Counted from the stretch's first letter, positions 44,269 to 52,669 are shown. The stretch is 64,000 nucleotides of DNA from Berkiella sp964594635 (GCA_964594635.1 CAZQMV010000005.1:124001-188000); one strand, 5' to 3'. Notes: generated by a model not told the origin, from the sequence alone. Made by a program: numbers and translations.

Positions 44269-45123
44269 CTAAATTTGATAGGTCAAACCGACCCATAAGC
44301 CCGTTGATGTTAATTCATTAGATTGAAACTGTAATCCAAGTACGGGACCATATTTGGTTTTGCCCCAAGATACAAAGCGATAAGTCATATCAAATAAGAG
44401 ACAAGGGATAACTTGATAACGCGCACCAATTCCTAACATCCCTGCTGCGGGGGTTTGATGGGCCGAAGCACTTTCAACCGGTGCACCGGTTGCATCATAA
44501 GCGGTGGTATTGGTGTTATTGAGTGCAACCCCAGCGCCTGCATCTAAATGGATTTGTAAGCGGCGTGGGTAAATACAAATAAAATGCGGAATAATATATT
44601 GCACGTTGAATAGTACGGCATAAGAAGTTAACTCTGCTAAAGCGGAGCCATCTTGACCAACGAACATGGGGTTAGCATAGTATTTGAGCTTTTTAGCAAG
44701 CAACGCTTCCATTTCAGCGCCCCAATTCTCCCATACTTTACCGCCTGCAAAACCAATTTGGTAAAGGTTATCGGTGAAATTGGGCGTGGCTATTTGTAAA
44801 GCATCTAAAGGATATGTCGAATTATTGTTAAGTTTATTCAGCTTGACGCGAGGATGGCCAACGAGCACTCGAAGATACCAACGTTCAGTGATTCGCGTTC
44901 TTTGCACGCTGGATAGGAAGGCTAAGTCTTCTGCACTTAATGATTCTGTGCCCTCAGCTGCATTTCTGAAGGGGCGGGTCACACCATTACCATAATAACC
45001 ACCCTCAACATCCTCATCCATGACATCAAAGGTCGCAAAGCTGGGAGCGCTATAACCACAGATAACGGCTAGTGCTAAAGCATATGCCGCTTTAAGGGAA
45101 CCTTTAAGTTTGTTATTAAACAT
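44269..45123 (-). CDS. Outer-membrane beta-barrel protein
   Basis: 284 residues with a signal peptide ending near PSFA, then alternating strands with aromatic residues and a C-terminal SNELTSTGLWVGLTYQI, a typical terminal barrel strand ending near a hydrophobic residue. The motif LLFDMTYRFVSWGKT resembles opacity/OmpW-like barrels. No ligand can be assigned. ATG 45123 has AGGA upstream. Its neighbour is a Sel1 lipoprotein on the same strand. Confidence 0.75.
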   Translation of the reverse strand: MFNNKLKGSLKAAYALALAVICGYSAPSFATFDVMDEDVEGGYYGNGVTRPFRNAAEGTESLSAEDLAFLSSVQRTRITERWYLRVLVGHPRVKLNKLNNNSTYPLDALQIATPNFTDNLYQIGFAGGKVWENWGAEMEALLAKKLKYYANPMFVGQDGSALAELTSYAVLFNVQYIIPHFICIYPRRLQIHLDAGAGVALNNTNTTAYDATGAPVESASAHQTPAAGMLGIGARYQVIPCLLFDMTYRFVSWGKTKYGPVLGLQFQSNELTSTGLWVGLTYQI

Positions 45124-45207
45124 ACCTTTTCCTAATCCCAATGCAAAAATCCATGTTGTTAAGCCTCATCAGATAACTTATCGGCTTATGCAATCAACTG
45201 TCAAACC

Positions 45208-45510
45208 TTAATGCTCTTGGTGCGTTAAAGCTGCTTCATTTACTCGCTCACGAAGTTCTTTTCCTGGCTTGAAATGGGGAGCATATTTTCCTTCTGTCAC
45301 CACATACTCACCTGTCTTAGGATTGCGTGCTGTGCGAGGAGGACGATAGCGTAAAGCAAAACTGCCAAACCCACGGATCTCAATTCTGACACCGTTATCC
45401 AAAGCAGTTGCCATTTGCTCAAATATTTCTTTGACACCTTGCTCAATTAACCGCACAGGAATATGGGGTTGTTTTGTTGCCAAAATGTCGATCAATTCCG
45501 CTCTTGTCAT
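45208..45510 (-). CDS. ihfB: Integration host factor beta subunit
   Basis: 100-residue DNA-bending protein of the HU/IHF family. The block RIEIRGFGSFALRYRPPRTARNPKTGE carries the intercalating Pro arm, and the start MTRAELIDILA is IhfB-like. It pairs with IhfA encoded elsewhere. In other gammaproteobacteria ihfB follows rpsA; here it stands alone, divergent from rpoS. 215 bp of AT-rich DNA separate the two starts. Confidence 0.94.
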   Translation of the reverse strand: MTRAELIDILATKQPHIPVRLIEQGVKEIFEQMATALDNGVRIEIRGFGSFALRYRPPRTARNPKTGEYVVTEGKYAPHFKPGKELRERVNEAALTHQEH

Positions 45511-45725
45511 TTTTCTAACCTTTCACTTGAAAACAAATCAGAGGGACGAAGCGCATTTCATTGTAACACCCTTAGCCCTACCCAGTTCAACTGCCAGACT
45601 CTTTTACAGTTTTGATTATTGGCCAAGGTTGGATTTTAAATAGTCTATTGATTTTTATCATAAAAAAAATATCGGCACTCAAAATGCATAGGAGTTATGA
45701 AACAATCTGCAAAGAGGAAATAACC

Positions 45726-46721
45726 ATGAAATATACTTGGAACGGCCCAATCGATTTCGCTTATGAAGAAATTGAAGAAAAAAGTAATCCAACAGACCAA
45801 GACATCGTTGAAGAAGAAGCACCTGAAATTGAAGCCAGCGCAATTGAAGAGCTCATTATTGAAGAAGAGGTCGAAACACCCTCTCAAGCCGATGTTGATC
45901 CGACTCAAATCTACTTACGCGAAATTGGTGCCTCTCCTTTACTTAGCGCACAAGAAGAAATTCACTATGCACGGCTTGCACAATTAAACGATCTCAAAGC
46001 CAGAAATCATATGATTAAATGCAATTTGCGCCTCGTGGTCAAAATTGCCCGTCGCTACCTCAACCGTGGTTTGTCATTGCTCGATTTGATTGAAGAAGGC
46101 AACTTAGGCCTCATTCGCGCGGTAGAAAAATTTGATCCTGAAAGAGGCTTTCGCTTCTCAACCTATGCAACCTGGTGGATCAGACAAAATATTGAGCGTG
46201 CGCTCATGAACCAAACGCGTACTATCCGCCTACCTATTCATGTGATTAAGGAATTAAACTCTTACTTGCGTAAAGCACGAGAGATTTCACAAACATTAGA
46301 AAACGAACCTACTTATGAAGACATCGCAAAAGCGTTGAATATTTCACCCGATGATGTCAATAAACTGATGCGCCTGAATGAAAAAACGCTCTCTTTAGAT
46401 ACACCGATGGGTGAAGAATCTGAAAAACCTTTACTCGAAGCACTAGCCGATAATGCATCTGAAGAACCTGCTGAAGAACTTGAAAATGCGAATCTTTACA
46501 ACCGTCTCAATGCTTGCTTACAAAGTTTGAATGAAAAACAACGCTCCATTTTAGCACAACGCTTTGGGCTGTATGGTCACGAAGAAGCAACCCTTGAGGA
46601 AGTTGGACAAAAAGTGGGCCTTACTCGTGAACGGGTTCGACAAATTCAGGTTGAAGCATTGAAGCAATTAAGACAAGTTTTAGAGGTTCAGGGAGTTGGA
46701 TCAGAGATTCTTTTTAACTAA
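45726..46721 (+). CDS. rpoS: RNA polymerase sigma factor RpoS
   Basis: Stationary-phase sigma factor. Region 1.2/2 begins DPTQIYLREIGASPLLS, region 2.4 is FRFSTYATWWIRQNIERA followed by MNQTRTIRLPIHVIKELN, and region 4.2 is LTRERVRQIQVEALKQLR. These follow RpoS rather than RpoD, and there is no large region 1.1. The first 55 residues are very acidic (EEAPEIEASAIEELIIEEE). ATG 45726 has AGAGG upstream; an upstream in-frame start lacks this. The usual nlpD neighbour is absent. 331 residues. Confidence 0.93.
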   Translation: MKYTWNGPIDFAYEEIEEKSNPTDQDIVEEEAPEIEASAIEELIIEEEVETPSQADVDPTQIYLREIGASPLLSAQEEIHYARLAQLNDLKARNHMIKCNLRLVVKIARRYLNRGLSLLDLIEEGNLGLIRAVEKFDPERGFRFSTYATWWIRQNIERALMNQTRTIRLPIHVIKELNSYLRKAREISQTLENEPTYEDIAKALNISPDDVNKLMRLNEKTLSLDTPMGEESEKPLLEALADNASEEPAEELENANLYNRLNACLQSLNEKQRSILAQRFGLYGHEEATLEEVGQKVGLTRERVRQIQVEALKQLRQVLEVQGVGSEILFN

Positions 46722-46730
46722 TTCTTCTTT

Positions 46731-46842
46731 GTAGAATTGCTTTATACATTGTTGACTACGCCACTTCGCCGCCCTCATGTACCTAAGTACACTCGGTTGC
46801 GAAGCTGGCTTGTCGCCTCGTCTAAAACAATTCTACTTCGAA
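46731..46842. repeat. Interspersed structured repeat, inverted orientation
   Basis: Outer arms GTAGAATTG (46731-46739) and CAATTCTAC (46828-46836) are perfectly complementary. Read on the minus strand the core gives TTTTAGACGAGGCG, then GAGTGTACTTAGGTACATGAGG with an inner TGTAC/GTACA hairpin, matching the order of the repeat units at 31967-32340. A partial second copy (GTAGAATGGTTTTGTGCTTTGTTAG) follows at 46854-46880. It lies directly after rpoS and may end its transcript. Confidence 0.75.
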
Positions 46843-46892
46843 TAATAACATTGTGTAGAATGGTTTTGTGCTTTGTTAGCTGAAATGCTTTA

Positions 46893-47105
46893 CTAATGAT
46901 GAACGCTGGCTAATACCAAACGTACGACACCATAAACCGTTAAAACAAAAATGGTCGTTAAGATAATACCGATAATAATAAAGTGCAGTGGATTACCTTT
47001 GGTAAAATCGCGTTCTCGTACTTTTGAACTTTGTACACCAAAGAAAGCAGCGAAAACACTCTTGGTGACTTGCCATAACGTCGGTTTTTTTTCATCGATT
47101 GGCAT
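46893..47105 (-). CDS. DUF2970 small membrane protein
   Basis: 70-residue protein, MPIDEKKPTLWQVTKSVFAAFFGVQS, then RERDFTKGNPLHFIIIGI and one C-terminal membrane helix, the DUF2970 pattern. Function unknown. ATG 47105 has AGGAG upstream; a longer frame to 47156 is unlikely. Divergent from the ZapB-like gene. Confidence 0.8.
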   Translation of the reverse strand: MPIDEKKPTLWQVTKSVFAAFFGVQSSKVRERDFTKGNPLHFIIIGIILTTIFVLTVYGVVRLVLASVHH

Positions 47106-47189
47106 CGTGTATCTCCTGTATGCCTTGCACCAACGGGTGAAGGTCTTTAGAATCACCCCATCTTAATTTAAATATCATGGGGATCCCAG

Positions 47190-47414
47190 ATGACAAACGA
47201 TCTTTTACAAAAATTAGAACAAAAAGTCGCTCATGCGGTTGAGGTCATTGAACTTCTACGCATGCAAATTGAAGAACTTGAAACAGAAAACAGCACACTC
47301 AAAGCTGAACACGACAAATGGCGTAGAGATTTGGTTTCCTTGATCAAACGCTTTGATCAAATCGAAGAAAAAACCACCCAGGTTGTCCGCGAAGTCGAGT
47401 TTATGACAGTTTAA
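47190..47414 (+). CDS. TIGR02449/ZapB-like small coiled-coil protein
   Basis: 74-residue protein that is almost wholly coiled coil (LLQKLEQKVAHAVEVIELLRM, EELETENSTLKAEHDKWRRD). This matches the TIGR02449 family, related to the division factor ZapB. A role in division is suggested by that relation, not shown. RBS GGGGATCC. It converges with bufC, overlapping its last 14 bp. Confidence 0.7.
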   Translation: MTNDLLQKLEQKVAHAVEVIELLRMQIEELETENSTLKAEHDKWRRDLVSLIKRFDQIEEKTTQVVREVEFMTV

Positions 47415-48120
47415 AATTGACTAAATATTGCTGCTTAACAGAATCTGCAAACACACGAGGAATATCTAATAACGGGTATTCCTTATTGCAGTGTTGGCAA
47501 ACAGCTTCGAATGTCATCCCCTCATTGAAATAAGTTAGCATTTTAAATGCTTCTACTGTTAACGGTGCGATACAGAGCGCCTGATTACGAACGTGCACCA
47601 GCAAATAGGCTTCACCTTCTCCCAAATCGACCGTTTGATCTCCCTCATAACTTGCTTGATTGACTTGCCAGATCGCTAAAATAGGATAGGGCGAATGAAT
47701 GAGCGTACTATTTTGATATAACCCAAAGGTTAACTGGGATTGCTCTGCCATAGGGACTGCTGCGAGCGCCATTTGATCAAGCACGCAAACGGATGGACCG
47801 TTAACCGCATAATGGCAAGCCCATTCAAGCTTAGCGACATCAGCTAAATAGCAAAGCTGATGCAAAGAAAATACTTGTGCAACATATTCTGGAAAACCTT
47901 CGCCATAATACGTGATGTCAGGTTGGGAATGCCTGGTCTTCGCAATATACCCCTTTGCTAACTGCCTAAAAAAATCATCACCCACCAATCGACAACAAAC
48001 CGGAAATGTCGCGCATAATACAGCAGCTAAGTTTCCTTGCATGCTCTTTTGATAGATCTGCAATGCATTATCCGCAAGAGACGGATCATCTAATGCATTC
48101 AGGAATTGCTGCTGTAACAT
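47401..48120 (-). CDS. bufC: BufC-type RiPP modification partner (DUF2063)
   Basis: 239-residue DUF2063 protein. The N-terminal domain has the family pattern LQIYQKSMQGNLAAVLCATFP, DDFFRQLAKGYI, and CYLADVAKLEWACHYA. Relatives (MbnC, BufC, HvfC) hold the precursor peptide and assist the DUF692 iron enzyme that oxidises Cys residues. It overlaps bufB by 35 bp and is the last gene of the operon. Name taken from family and gene order. Confidence 0.82.
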   Translation of the reverse strand: MLQQQFLNALDDPSLADNALQIYQKSMQGNLAAVLCATFPVCCRLVGDDFFRQLAKGYIAKTRHSQPDITYYGEGFPEYVAQVFSLHQLCYLADVAKLEWACHYAVNGPSVCVLDQMALAAVPMAEQSQLTFGLYQNSTLIHSPYPILAIWQVNQASYEGDQTVDLGEGEAYLLVHVRNQALCIAPLTVEAFKMLTYFNEGMTFEAVCQHCNKEYPLLDIPRVFADSVKQQYLVNFKLS

Positions 48121-48943
48121 TTTGAGATTGATAATAACCCCCTGCTATATGCGCTTGTGATAAAAGAGTTGCAAAGGGGGGAATGTCGGTATCCCATTCT
48201 ATTAGCGCAGGTTTATGTCCCACAATCTGCAACGCTTTTGCAAAACAATCCCAAACCGCATCGCTCACAACTTGATCATGCGTATCCAGTAAATGGGTTG
48301 CCTTTTTTTGATGTCCTGCTAGATGAAATTGCTTCACCCGCTCTTTAGGAAGAGCCTTTAAATAACGTTCAAAACAAAAATGATGATTGCTCGCATTAAT
48401 ATAAAGATTGTTGATATCGAGCAAAATATCACAATCAGCATGATGCGCCACTTCACTTAAAAATTCCCATTCCGTGATCTCAGATTCTTTGAAATCAAGA
48501 TAACGGGAAACATTTTCTAATAAAATACGCTGGCCTAAAAAGTCCTGCACCATCATGATCCGTGACACAACATGTTTTATAACGGCCTCATGATGAGGCA
48601 AAGGGAACAACTCAGGCAAATAGCGTCCATCGACTGAAGTCCAACACAGGTGATCTGACACCCAAGCTGGCTCTATTTGATGAATCAGTTTTTTTAACTG
48701 CCTAAGGTAATTCTCATTCAGCGGATCTGCTCCGCCAATCGATAAGCTAACACCATGCAAGGTCAATGGGTAATGCTGTCGAATAGCTAATAAATAAGAT
48801 AAAGGGATTGCTTTATCACCCATATAGTTTTCAGTGATCGCCTCAAACCAAGCCACTTTCGGTAATTCTGACAAAATAGTATGGTAGTGAGGTGCGCGCA
48901 AGCCAATGCCTGCGCCTTCGATGATAGGCTGTTTAAAAACCAC
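48086..48943 (-). CDS. bufB: BufB-type multinuclear iron oxidase (DUF692)
   Basis: 285-residue DUF692 TIM-barrel protein. Blocks with likely iron ligands are visible in order: FEAITENYMG, LHGVSLSIGG, SDHLCWTS, ILLENVSRYL, DILLDINNLYINASNH, HLAGHQ, DTHDQVV and IEWDTDIP. Members such as MbnB and BufB use a di- or tri-iron centre to turn peptide Cys into heterocycles. Start is GTG sharing one base with the bufA stop (TAGTG), showing tight coupling to the precursor. Confidence 0.88.
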   Translation of the reverse strand: MVFKQPIIEGAGIGLRAPHYHTILSELPKVAWFEAITENYMGDKAIPLSYLLAIRQHYPLTLHGVSLSIGGADPLNENYLRQLKKLIHQIEPAWVSDHLCWTSVDGRYLPELFPLPHHEAVIKHVVSRIMMVQDFLGQRILLENVSRYLDFKESEITEWEFLSEVAHHADCDILLDINNLYINASNHHFCFERYLKALPKERVKQFHLAGHQKKATHLLDTHDQVVSDAVWDCFAKALQIVGHKPALIEWDTDIPPFATLLSQAHIAGGYYQSQNVTAAIPECIR

Positions 48944-49203
48944 TATTTCGTTTTTCCACCAACAATTTTTTCACAAGTGCCCTTAGGTAAGTAAAGCCAA
49001 TCATTTGGTTCACTGTCTTTTACCGATTGCGTTGCACAAGCATGACTATCGGCGCCACAGTCATTTAAACCTGCTTTAACAATCCCATAACATTTTTCAA
49101 GACCTTCTTTATTTACTTTGGGTGACGAAGCTGCATGACTGCTAGCTACCCCTAATACTAAGGCTGCACTCAATGCTGACTGAATAATTACTTTGGGATC
49201 CAT
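48943..49203 (-). CDS. bufA: Bufferin-type metallophore precursor BufA (DUF2282)
   Basis: 86-residue precursor with a Sec signal peptide ending SSHA/A (about residue 24) and a mature part with four Cys (38, 49, 56, 77) in EKCYGIVKAGLNDCG, ADSHACA and YLPKGTCEKIVGG, the DUF2282/BufA1 pattern. In Caulobacter such peptides are modified by BufB/BufC and protect against copper by binding it in the periplasm. Metal and modification here are inferred. RBS GAGGAG. It starts 61 bp from the divergent coq7. Confidence 0.87.
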   Translation of the reverse strand: MDPKVIIQSALSAALVLGVASSHAASSPKVNKEGLEKCYGIVKAGLNDCGADSHACATQSVKDSEPNDWLYLPKGTCEKIVGGKTK

Positions 49204-49264
49204 GTACCTTTCTCCTCTCTTAATCGCTATAATCGCTTTATCAATACTTCACTACATCGATACT

Positions 49265-49903
49265 ATGCGAAATTATTCTTGGTCTGACAAGGTGGTGAGC
49301 AGCTTACTTTCATGCATGCGCACACTACACCCTAAACCAGCACCGGTAAAAAGGGAAAGCCCAGCTGTATTGTTAGCTGAGCCTCTTCTTAACCTTAAAG
49401 AAATGCAACTCAGTGCCAGTCTCATGCGCATTAACCATACGGGTGAAGTGTGTGCTCAAGCGCTCTATCTTGGACAAAGCCTGGTTACTCAAAATCCCAG
49501 CTTAAAAAAGCTTTTTAATGACGCAGCCCTCGAAGAAGCCGATCATTTACATTGGTGCGAAACCCGATTAGCGGAACTTTCAAGCCATACCAGCTATCTC
49601 AACCCACTCTGGTTTACTGGATCTTTATTGATTGGCACTTGTGCAGGTCTTTTAGGCAACCGCTTTAGTTTAGGTTTCTTAGCCGAAACAGAAAACCAAG
49701 TTTTTGCGCATTTGGCATCTCATCTTGAAAAACTCCCCAAAACAGACACCAAAAGCCGTAAGATTGTCAAAACCATGCAAGAAGAAGAAGCCGTTCACGC
49801 CAGAACAGCAATAGAGCAAGGTGGAAGTGAGTTACCTCTGCCGGTTAAAGAAGGGATGCGCTTTATGGCAAAGATCATGACCAACCTAGCGGCTGTGCTG
49901 TAA
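49265..49903 (+). CDS. coq7: 2-nonaprenyl-3-methyl-6-methoxy-1,4-benzoquinol hydroxylase Coq7
   Basis: Di-iron hydroxylase of ubiquinone synthesis. Carboxylate ligands in MRINHTGEVCAQALYLGQ, EEADHLHWCETRL, LAETENQVFAHL and EEEAVHARTA. 212 residues from ATG 49265; an in-frame ATG at 49193 would overlap the bufA start and adds a hydrophobic stretch not found in Coq7. A partner in the pathway, ispB, is also in the window. Confidence 0.93.
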   Translation: MRNYSWSDKVVSSLLSCMRTLHPKPAPVKRESPAVLLAEPLLNLKEMQLSASLMRINHTGEVCAQALYLGQSLVTQNPSLKKLFNDAALEEADHLHWCETRLAELSSHTSYLNPLWFTGSLLIGTCAGLLGNRFSLGFLAETENQVFAHLASHLEKLPKTDTKSRKIVKTMQEEEAVHARTAIEQGGSELPLPVKEGMRFMAKIMTNLAAVL

Positions 49904-49969
49904 AAGCGAACAAGCTGCCTATTTACCCTCTTTAGATTTTAACGTTTTTAGCGATAAACGTTTATATTC

Positions 49970-50614
49970 ATGGGTAAATATTGGTTTAGCATTATGTTAA
50001 GAACACAGAGAGTCATCTTATGCGTTTTGCTCGGGTTTGGGTCATCCTCTTGTTTTGCAATGAAAGCAATGACAAATGATGAAATTCGCCAAGAAATCAT
50101 GAAAGGCACTTTAAAAGATTATGAAAGTGGTGCCTGCCCTGCCGAATTTGTGATGAAACCAGACAGTCCTGTGCAAATTTCTGAATCATCAGGTCAATCA
50201 GCTGGAGCAAGTACACAAAATTCCAGCAAAAGTGGTACAAGAGAATCCATGCTTGGAGTCAATTCTTGGTTTAATAGTGGCCCAGCATTCAGCATCGGTG
50301 GAGCAATAGGTCAAACGTCAGAAGAAAGCAGCTCTACTTTACGTTCACGAAGTGGTTCACAATCTGAATCTAAAAGTTACACTGAGTACCCAGGAACCTG
50401 TACTTGTCCTTGCCCTTATAGTAAAGATCTCAAAGGGAAAGAGTGTGGCGATGCCAGTGTCTATTTTCAATATCCCGATGGCTCCCCCAACAAAATTCCA
50501 TGTTATCTAAGCGATATTCAAGATTGGCAGATCACGGAATATCGCCAACATTATGGGATTGCGTCACCAGAAGATCTCTATCAACCCTCTAAATCTTCTG
50601 CAAGCCCCAAATAA
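49970..50614 (+). CDS. Exported Ser-rich protein with a CxCP cysteine cluster
   Basis: 214 residues. N-terminal signal (RVILCVLLGFGSSSCFA), a short helical region, a Ser/Gln/Gly-rich linker at about 68-140, and a C-terminal globular part with GTCTCPCPYSKDLKGKECG and PDGSPNKIPCYLSDI. A CPCPY...G..CG pattern recurs in small secreted bacterial proteins, but I can assign no function. An alternative start is the ATG at 49994. It stands alone between coq7 and the groEL terminator. Confidence 0.65.
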   Translation: MGKYWFSIMLRTQRVILCVLLGFGSSSCFAMKAMTNDEIRQEIMKGTLKDYESGACPAEFVMKPDSPVQISESSGQSAGASTQNSSKSGTRESMLGVNSWFNSGPAFSIGGAIGQTSEESSSTLRSRSGSQSESKSYTEYPGTCTCPCPYSKDLKGKECGDASVYFQYPDGSPNKIPCYLSDIQDWQITEYRQHYGIASPEDLYQPSKSSASPK

Positions 50615-50621
50615 CACTTAA

Positions 50622-50648
50622 AAAAAACCCCGCTTTCGCGGGGTTTTT
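50622..50648. terminator. Bidirectional terminator between the exported protein gene and groEL
   Basis: ACCCCGC and GCGGGGT form a strong stem with a TTTC loop, flanked by an A run on the left and a T run on the right, so it can end transcription from both sides. Confidence 0.9.
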
Positions 50649-50673
50649 AAATGTCGCTGCGCAAACGGGAACG

Positions 50674-52332
50674 TTACATCATTCCGCCCATTCCGCCCAT
50701 GCCACCCATGCCGCCCATACCACCCATGTCACCAGCACTATCAGAGCCGCTTTCTTTGGGGATATCAGCAATCATGCAATCGGTTGTGATCATAAGACCC
50801 GCAACAGAAGCTGCATTTTGTAATGCGCTACGTGAAACTTTGGTAGGATCCAAAATACCCATTTGGATCATATCGCCATATTCACCGGTAGCAGCGTTGT
50901 AACCAAAGTTACCACTCTTTTCCATGACATGGTTTAGTACCACGGAAGGTTCGCCACCTGCGTTAGAAACGATTTGACGTAAAGGTGCTTCAAGTGCGCG
51001 AGCAATGATGCTAACGCCTAAGTCTTGATCACTGTTATCGGTTTTGACTTTCTTAACCGCTGCAATGATGCGAACCATCGCAACACCACCACCAGGAACC
51101 ACACCTTCTTCAACTGCTGCACGAGTTGCATGTAAAGCATCTTCCACGCGCGCTTTCTTTTCTTTCATTTCAACTTCAGTTGCTGCACCCACTTTGATCA
51201 CTGCAACACCGCCTGAAAGCTTCGCAACACGTTCTTGAAGTTTTTCACGATCATAATCTGAAGTCGTGTCTTCAATTTGTTTACGAATAGAATCAACACG
51301 TGCTTTGATGTCAGCACTTTGGCCTGCGCCATCAATAATGATGGTGTTTTCTTTGCTAACAACAATACGCTTCGCCGTGCCTAAATCGGTGATAGCACAT
51401 TTCTCTAAAGTCAAACCAATTTCTTCAGAAATCACGTTTGAGTTGGTTAACACGGCAACGTCTTGCAACATTGCTTTACGACGATCACCAAAGCCAGGTG
51501 CTTTAACCGCGCAAACTTTAACCACACCACGGATAGTATTCACTACCAATGTTGCCAATGCTTCGCCTTCTACGTCTTCAGCGATAATTAATAACTGACG
51601 ACCGGATTTAGCAACGCTTTCCAGAACAGGAAGCATGTCACGGATCGTAGAGATTTTCTTATCAACGATTAAGATAAACGGATTATCTAATTCGCAAGTC
51701 ATGTTCTGTTGATTGTTGATAAAGTAAGGGGATAAATATCCACGATCAAACTGCATGCCTTCAACCACATCTAATTGGTCTTCTAAGCCATTGCCATCTT
51801 CAACCGTAATAACGCCTTCTTTACCAACTTTGTTCATCGCTTCTGCAATGATGTTACCAATGGTTTCATCAGAGTTAGCAGAAATGGTACCCACTTGAGC
51901 AATTGCTTTGGTATCTGCACAAGGAACAGATAATTTTTTCAATTCTTCAACAGCGACTTTAACTGCTTTATCAATACCGCGTTTCAAATCCATTGGATTA
52001 ATGCCAGCCGCTAATGCTTTGATACCTTCAGCGAAAATAGCATGCGTCAGAACAGTTGCGGTGGTGGTACCGTCACCTGCATCATCAGCTGTTTTGGAAG
52101 CTACATCTTTAACCAATTCTGCAGCGATATTTTCCAGCGGATTAGAGAGTTCAACGTTTTTTGCAACCGTTGCACCGTCTTTGGTGATTAAAGGAGCACC
52201 AAAGGATTTTTGAATTACAACATTACGTCCTTTTGGACCCAATGTTACGCGCACTGCGCGTGCTAATTTTTCAACGCCATCAAGACTTGCTTTACGCGCA
52301 TCGACGTCATATAGAAATTGTTTTGCTGCCAT
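50674..52332 (-). CDS. groEL: Chaperonin GroEL
   Basis: 60-kDa chaperonin of 552 residues. VTLGPKGRNVVIQKSFG, ITKDGATVAK and DDAGDGTTTATVL hold the nucleotide site; AAVEEGVVPGGGVA is the late signature. It ends in four GGM repeats, the usual disordered tail. Downstream of groES, with a 31-bp gap, under the CIRCE-like operator. Confidence 0.98.
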   Translation of the reverse strand: MAAKQFLYDVDARKASLDGVEKLARAVRVTLGPKGRNVVIQKSFGAPLITKDGATVAKNVELSNPLENIAAELVKDVASKTADDAGDGTTTATVLTHAIFAEGIKALAAGINPMDLKRGIDKAVKVAVEELKKLSVPCADTKAIAQVGTISANSDETIGNIIAEAMNKVGKEGVITVEDGNGLEDQLDVVEGMQFDRGYLSPYFINNQQNMTCELDNPFILIVDKKISTIRDMLPVLESVAKSGRQLLIIAEDVEGEALATLVVNTIRGVVKVCAVKAPGFGDRRKAMLQDVAVLTNSNVISEEIGLTLEKCAITDLGTAKRIVVSKENTIIIDGAGQSADIKARVDSIRKQIEDTTSDYDREKLQERVAKLSGGVAVIKVGAATEVEMKEKKARVEDALHATRAAVEEGVVPGGGVAMVRIIAAVKKVKTDNSDQDLGVSIIARALEAPLRQIVSNAGGEPSVVLNHVMEKSGNFGYNAATGEYGDMIQMGILDPTKVSRSALQNAASVAGLMITTDCMIADIPKESGSDSAGDMGGMGGMGGMGGMGGMM

Positions 52333-52363
52333 GATTAGTCCCTACAAAAAATATGAAAAAGGT

Positions 52364-52669
52364 TTAGTCTTCAACAACCGCCATAATGTCTTCTTCACGC
52401 ATGAAAAGAAGCTCATCAGCACCCATTTTAACTTTGGTTCCGGAATATTTTCCGAAAATGACTTTGTCGCCTTCTTTAACGCTTAATTTGTGCACTTCGC
52501 CATTGTCCAGTAATTTACCTGGGCCTGTGCGAACGACGGTGCCCCATTGGGGAGCTTCTTTTGCGGTTTCAGGGAGGAAAATGCCACCAGCGGTTTTTTG
52601 TGGCTCATCTTCTTGCTTAACCAATACTCGATCTCCGAGCGGTGTGATTTTGATATTACTACCACGCAT
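52364..52669 (-). CDS. groES: Co-chaperonin GroES
   Basis: 101-residue lid of the GroEL chamber: ITPLGDRVLVKQEDEPQKTAGG, the mobile loop FLPETAKEAPQWG and VKEGDKVIFGKYSGT. The N-terminus is about five residues longer than in E. coli; a start within the first residues cannot be excluded. First gene of the operon. Confidence 0.97.
   Translation of the reverse strand: MRGSNIKITPLGDRVLVKQEDEPQKTAGGIFLPETAKEAPQWGTVVRTGPGKLLDNGEVHKLSVKEGDKVIFGKYSGTKVKMGADELLFMREEDIMAVVED

Noticed and set aside
37498..45123. Genomic island or prophage in the variable middle part
   Set aside because: No integrase, transposase, phage gene or attachment-site duplication; genes such as ung, mutH and ihfB are core.
49193..49264. 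N-terminal extension of Coq7
   Set aside because: It would overlap the bufA start and adds a hydrophobic stretch absent from the family; ATG 49265 fits better.
50651..50902. Plus-strand frame with PPMPPMPPIPPM
   Set aside because: Antisense of the GGM tail of groEL.
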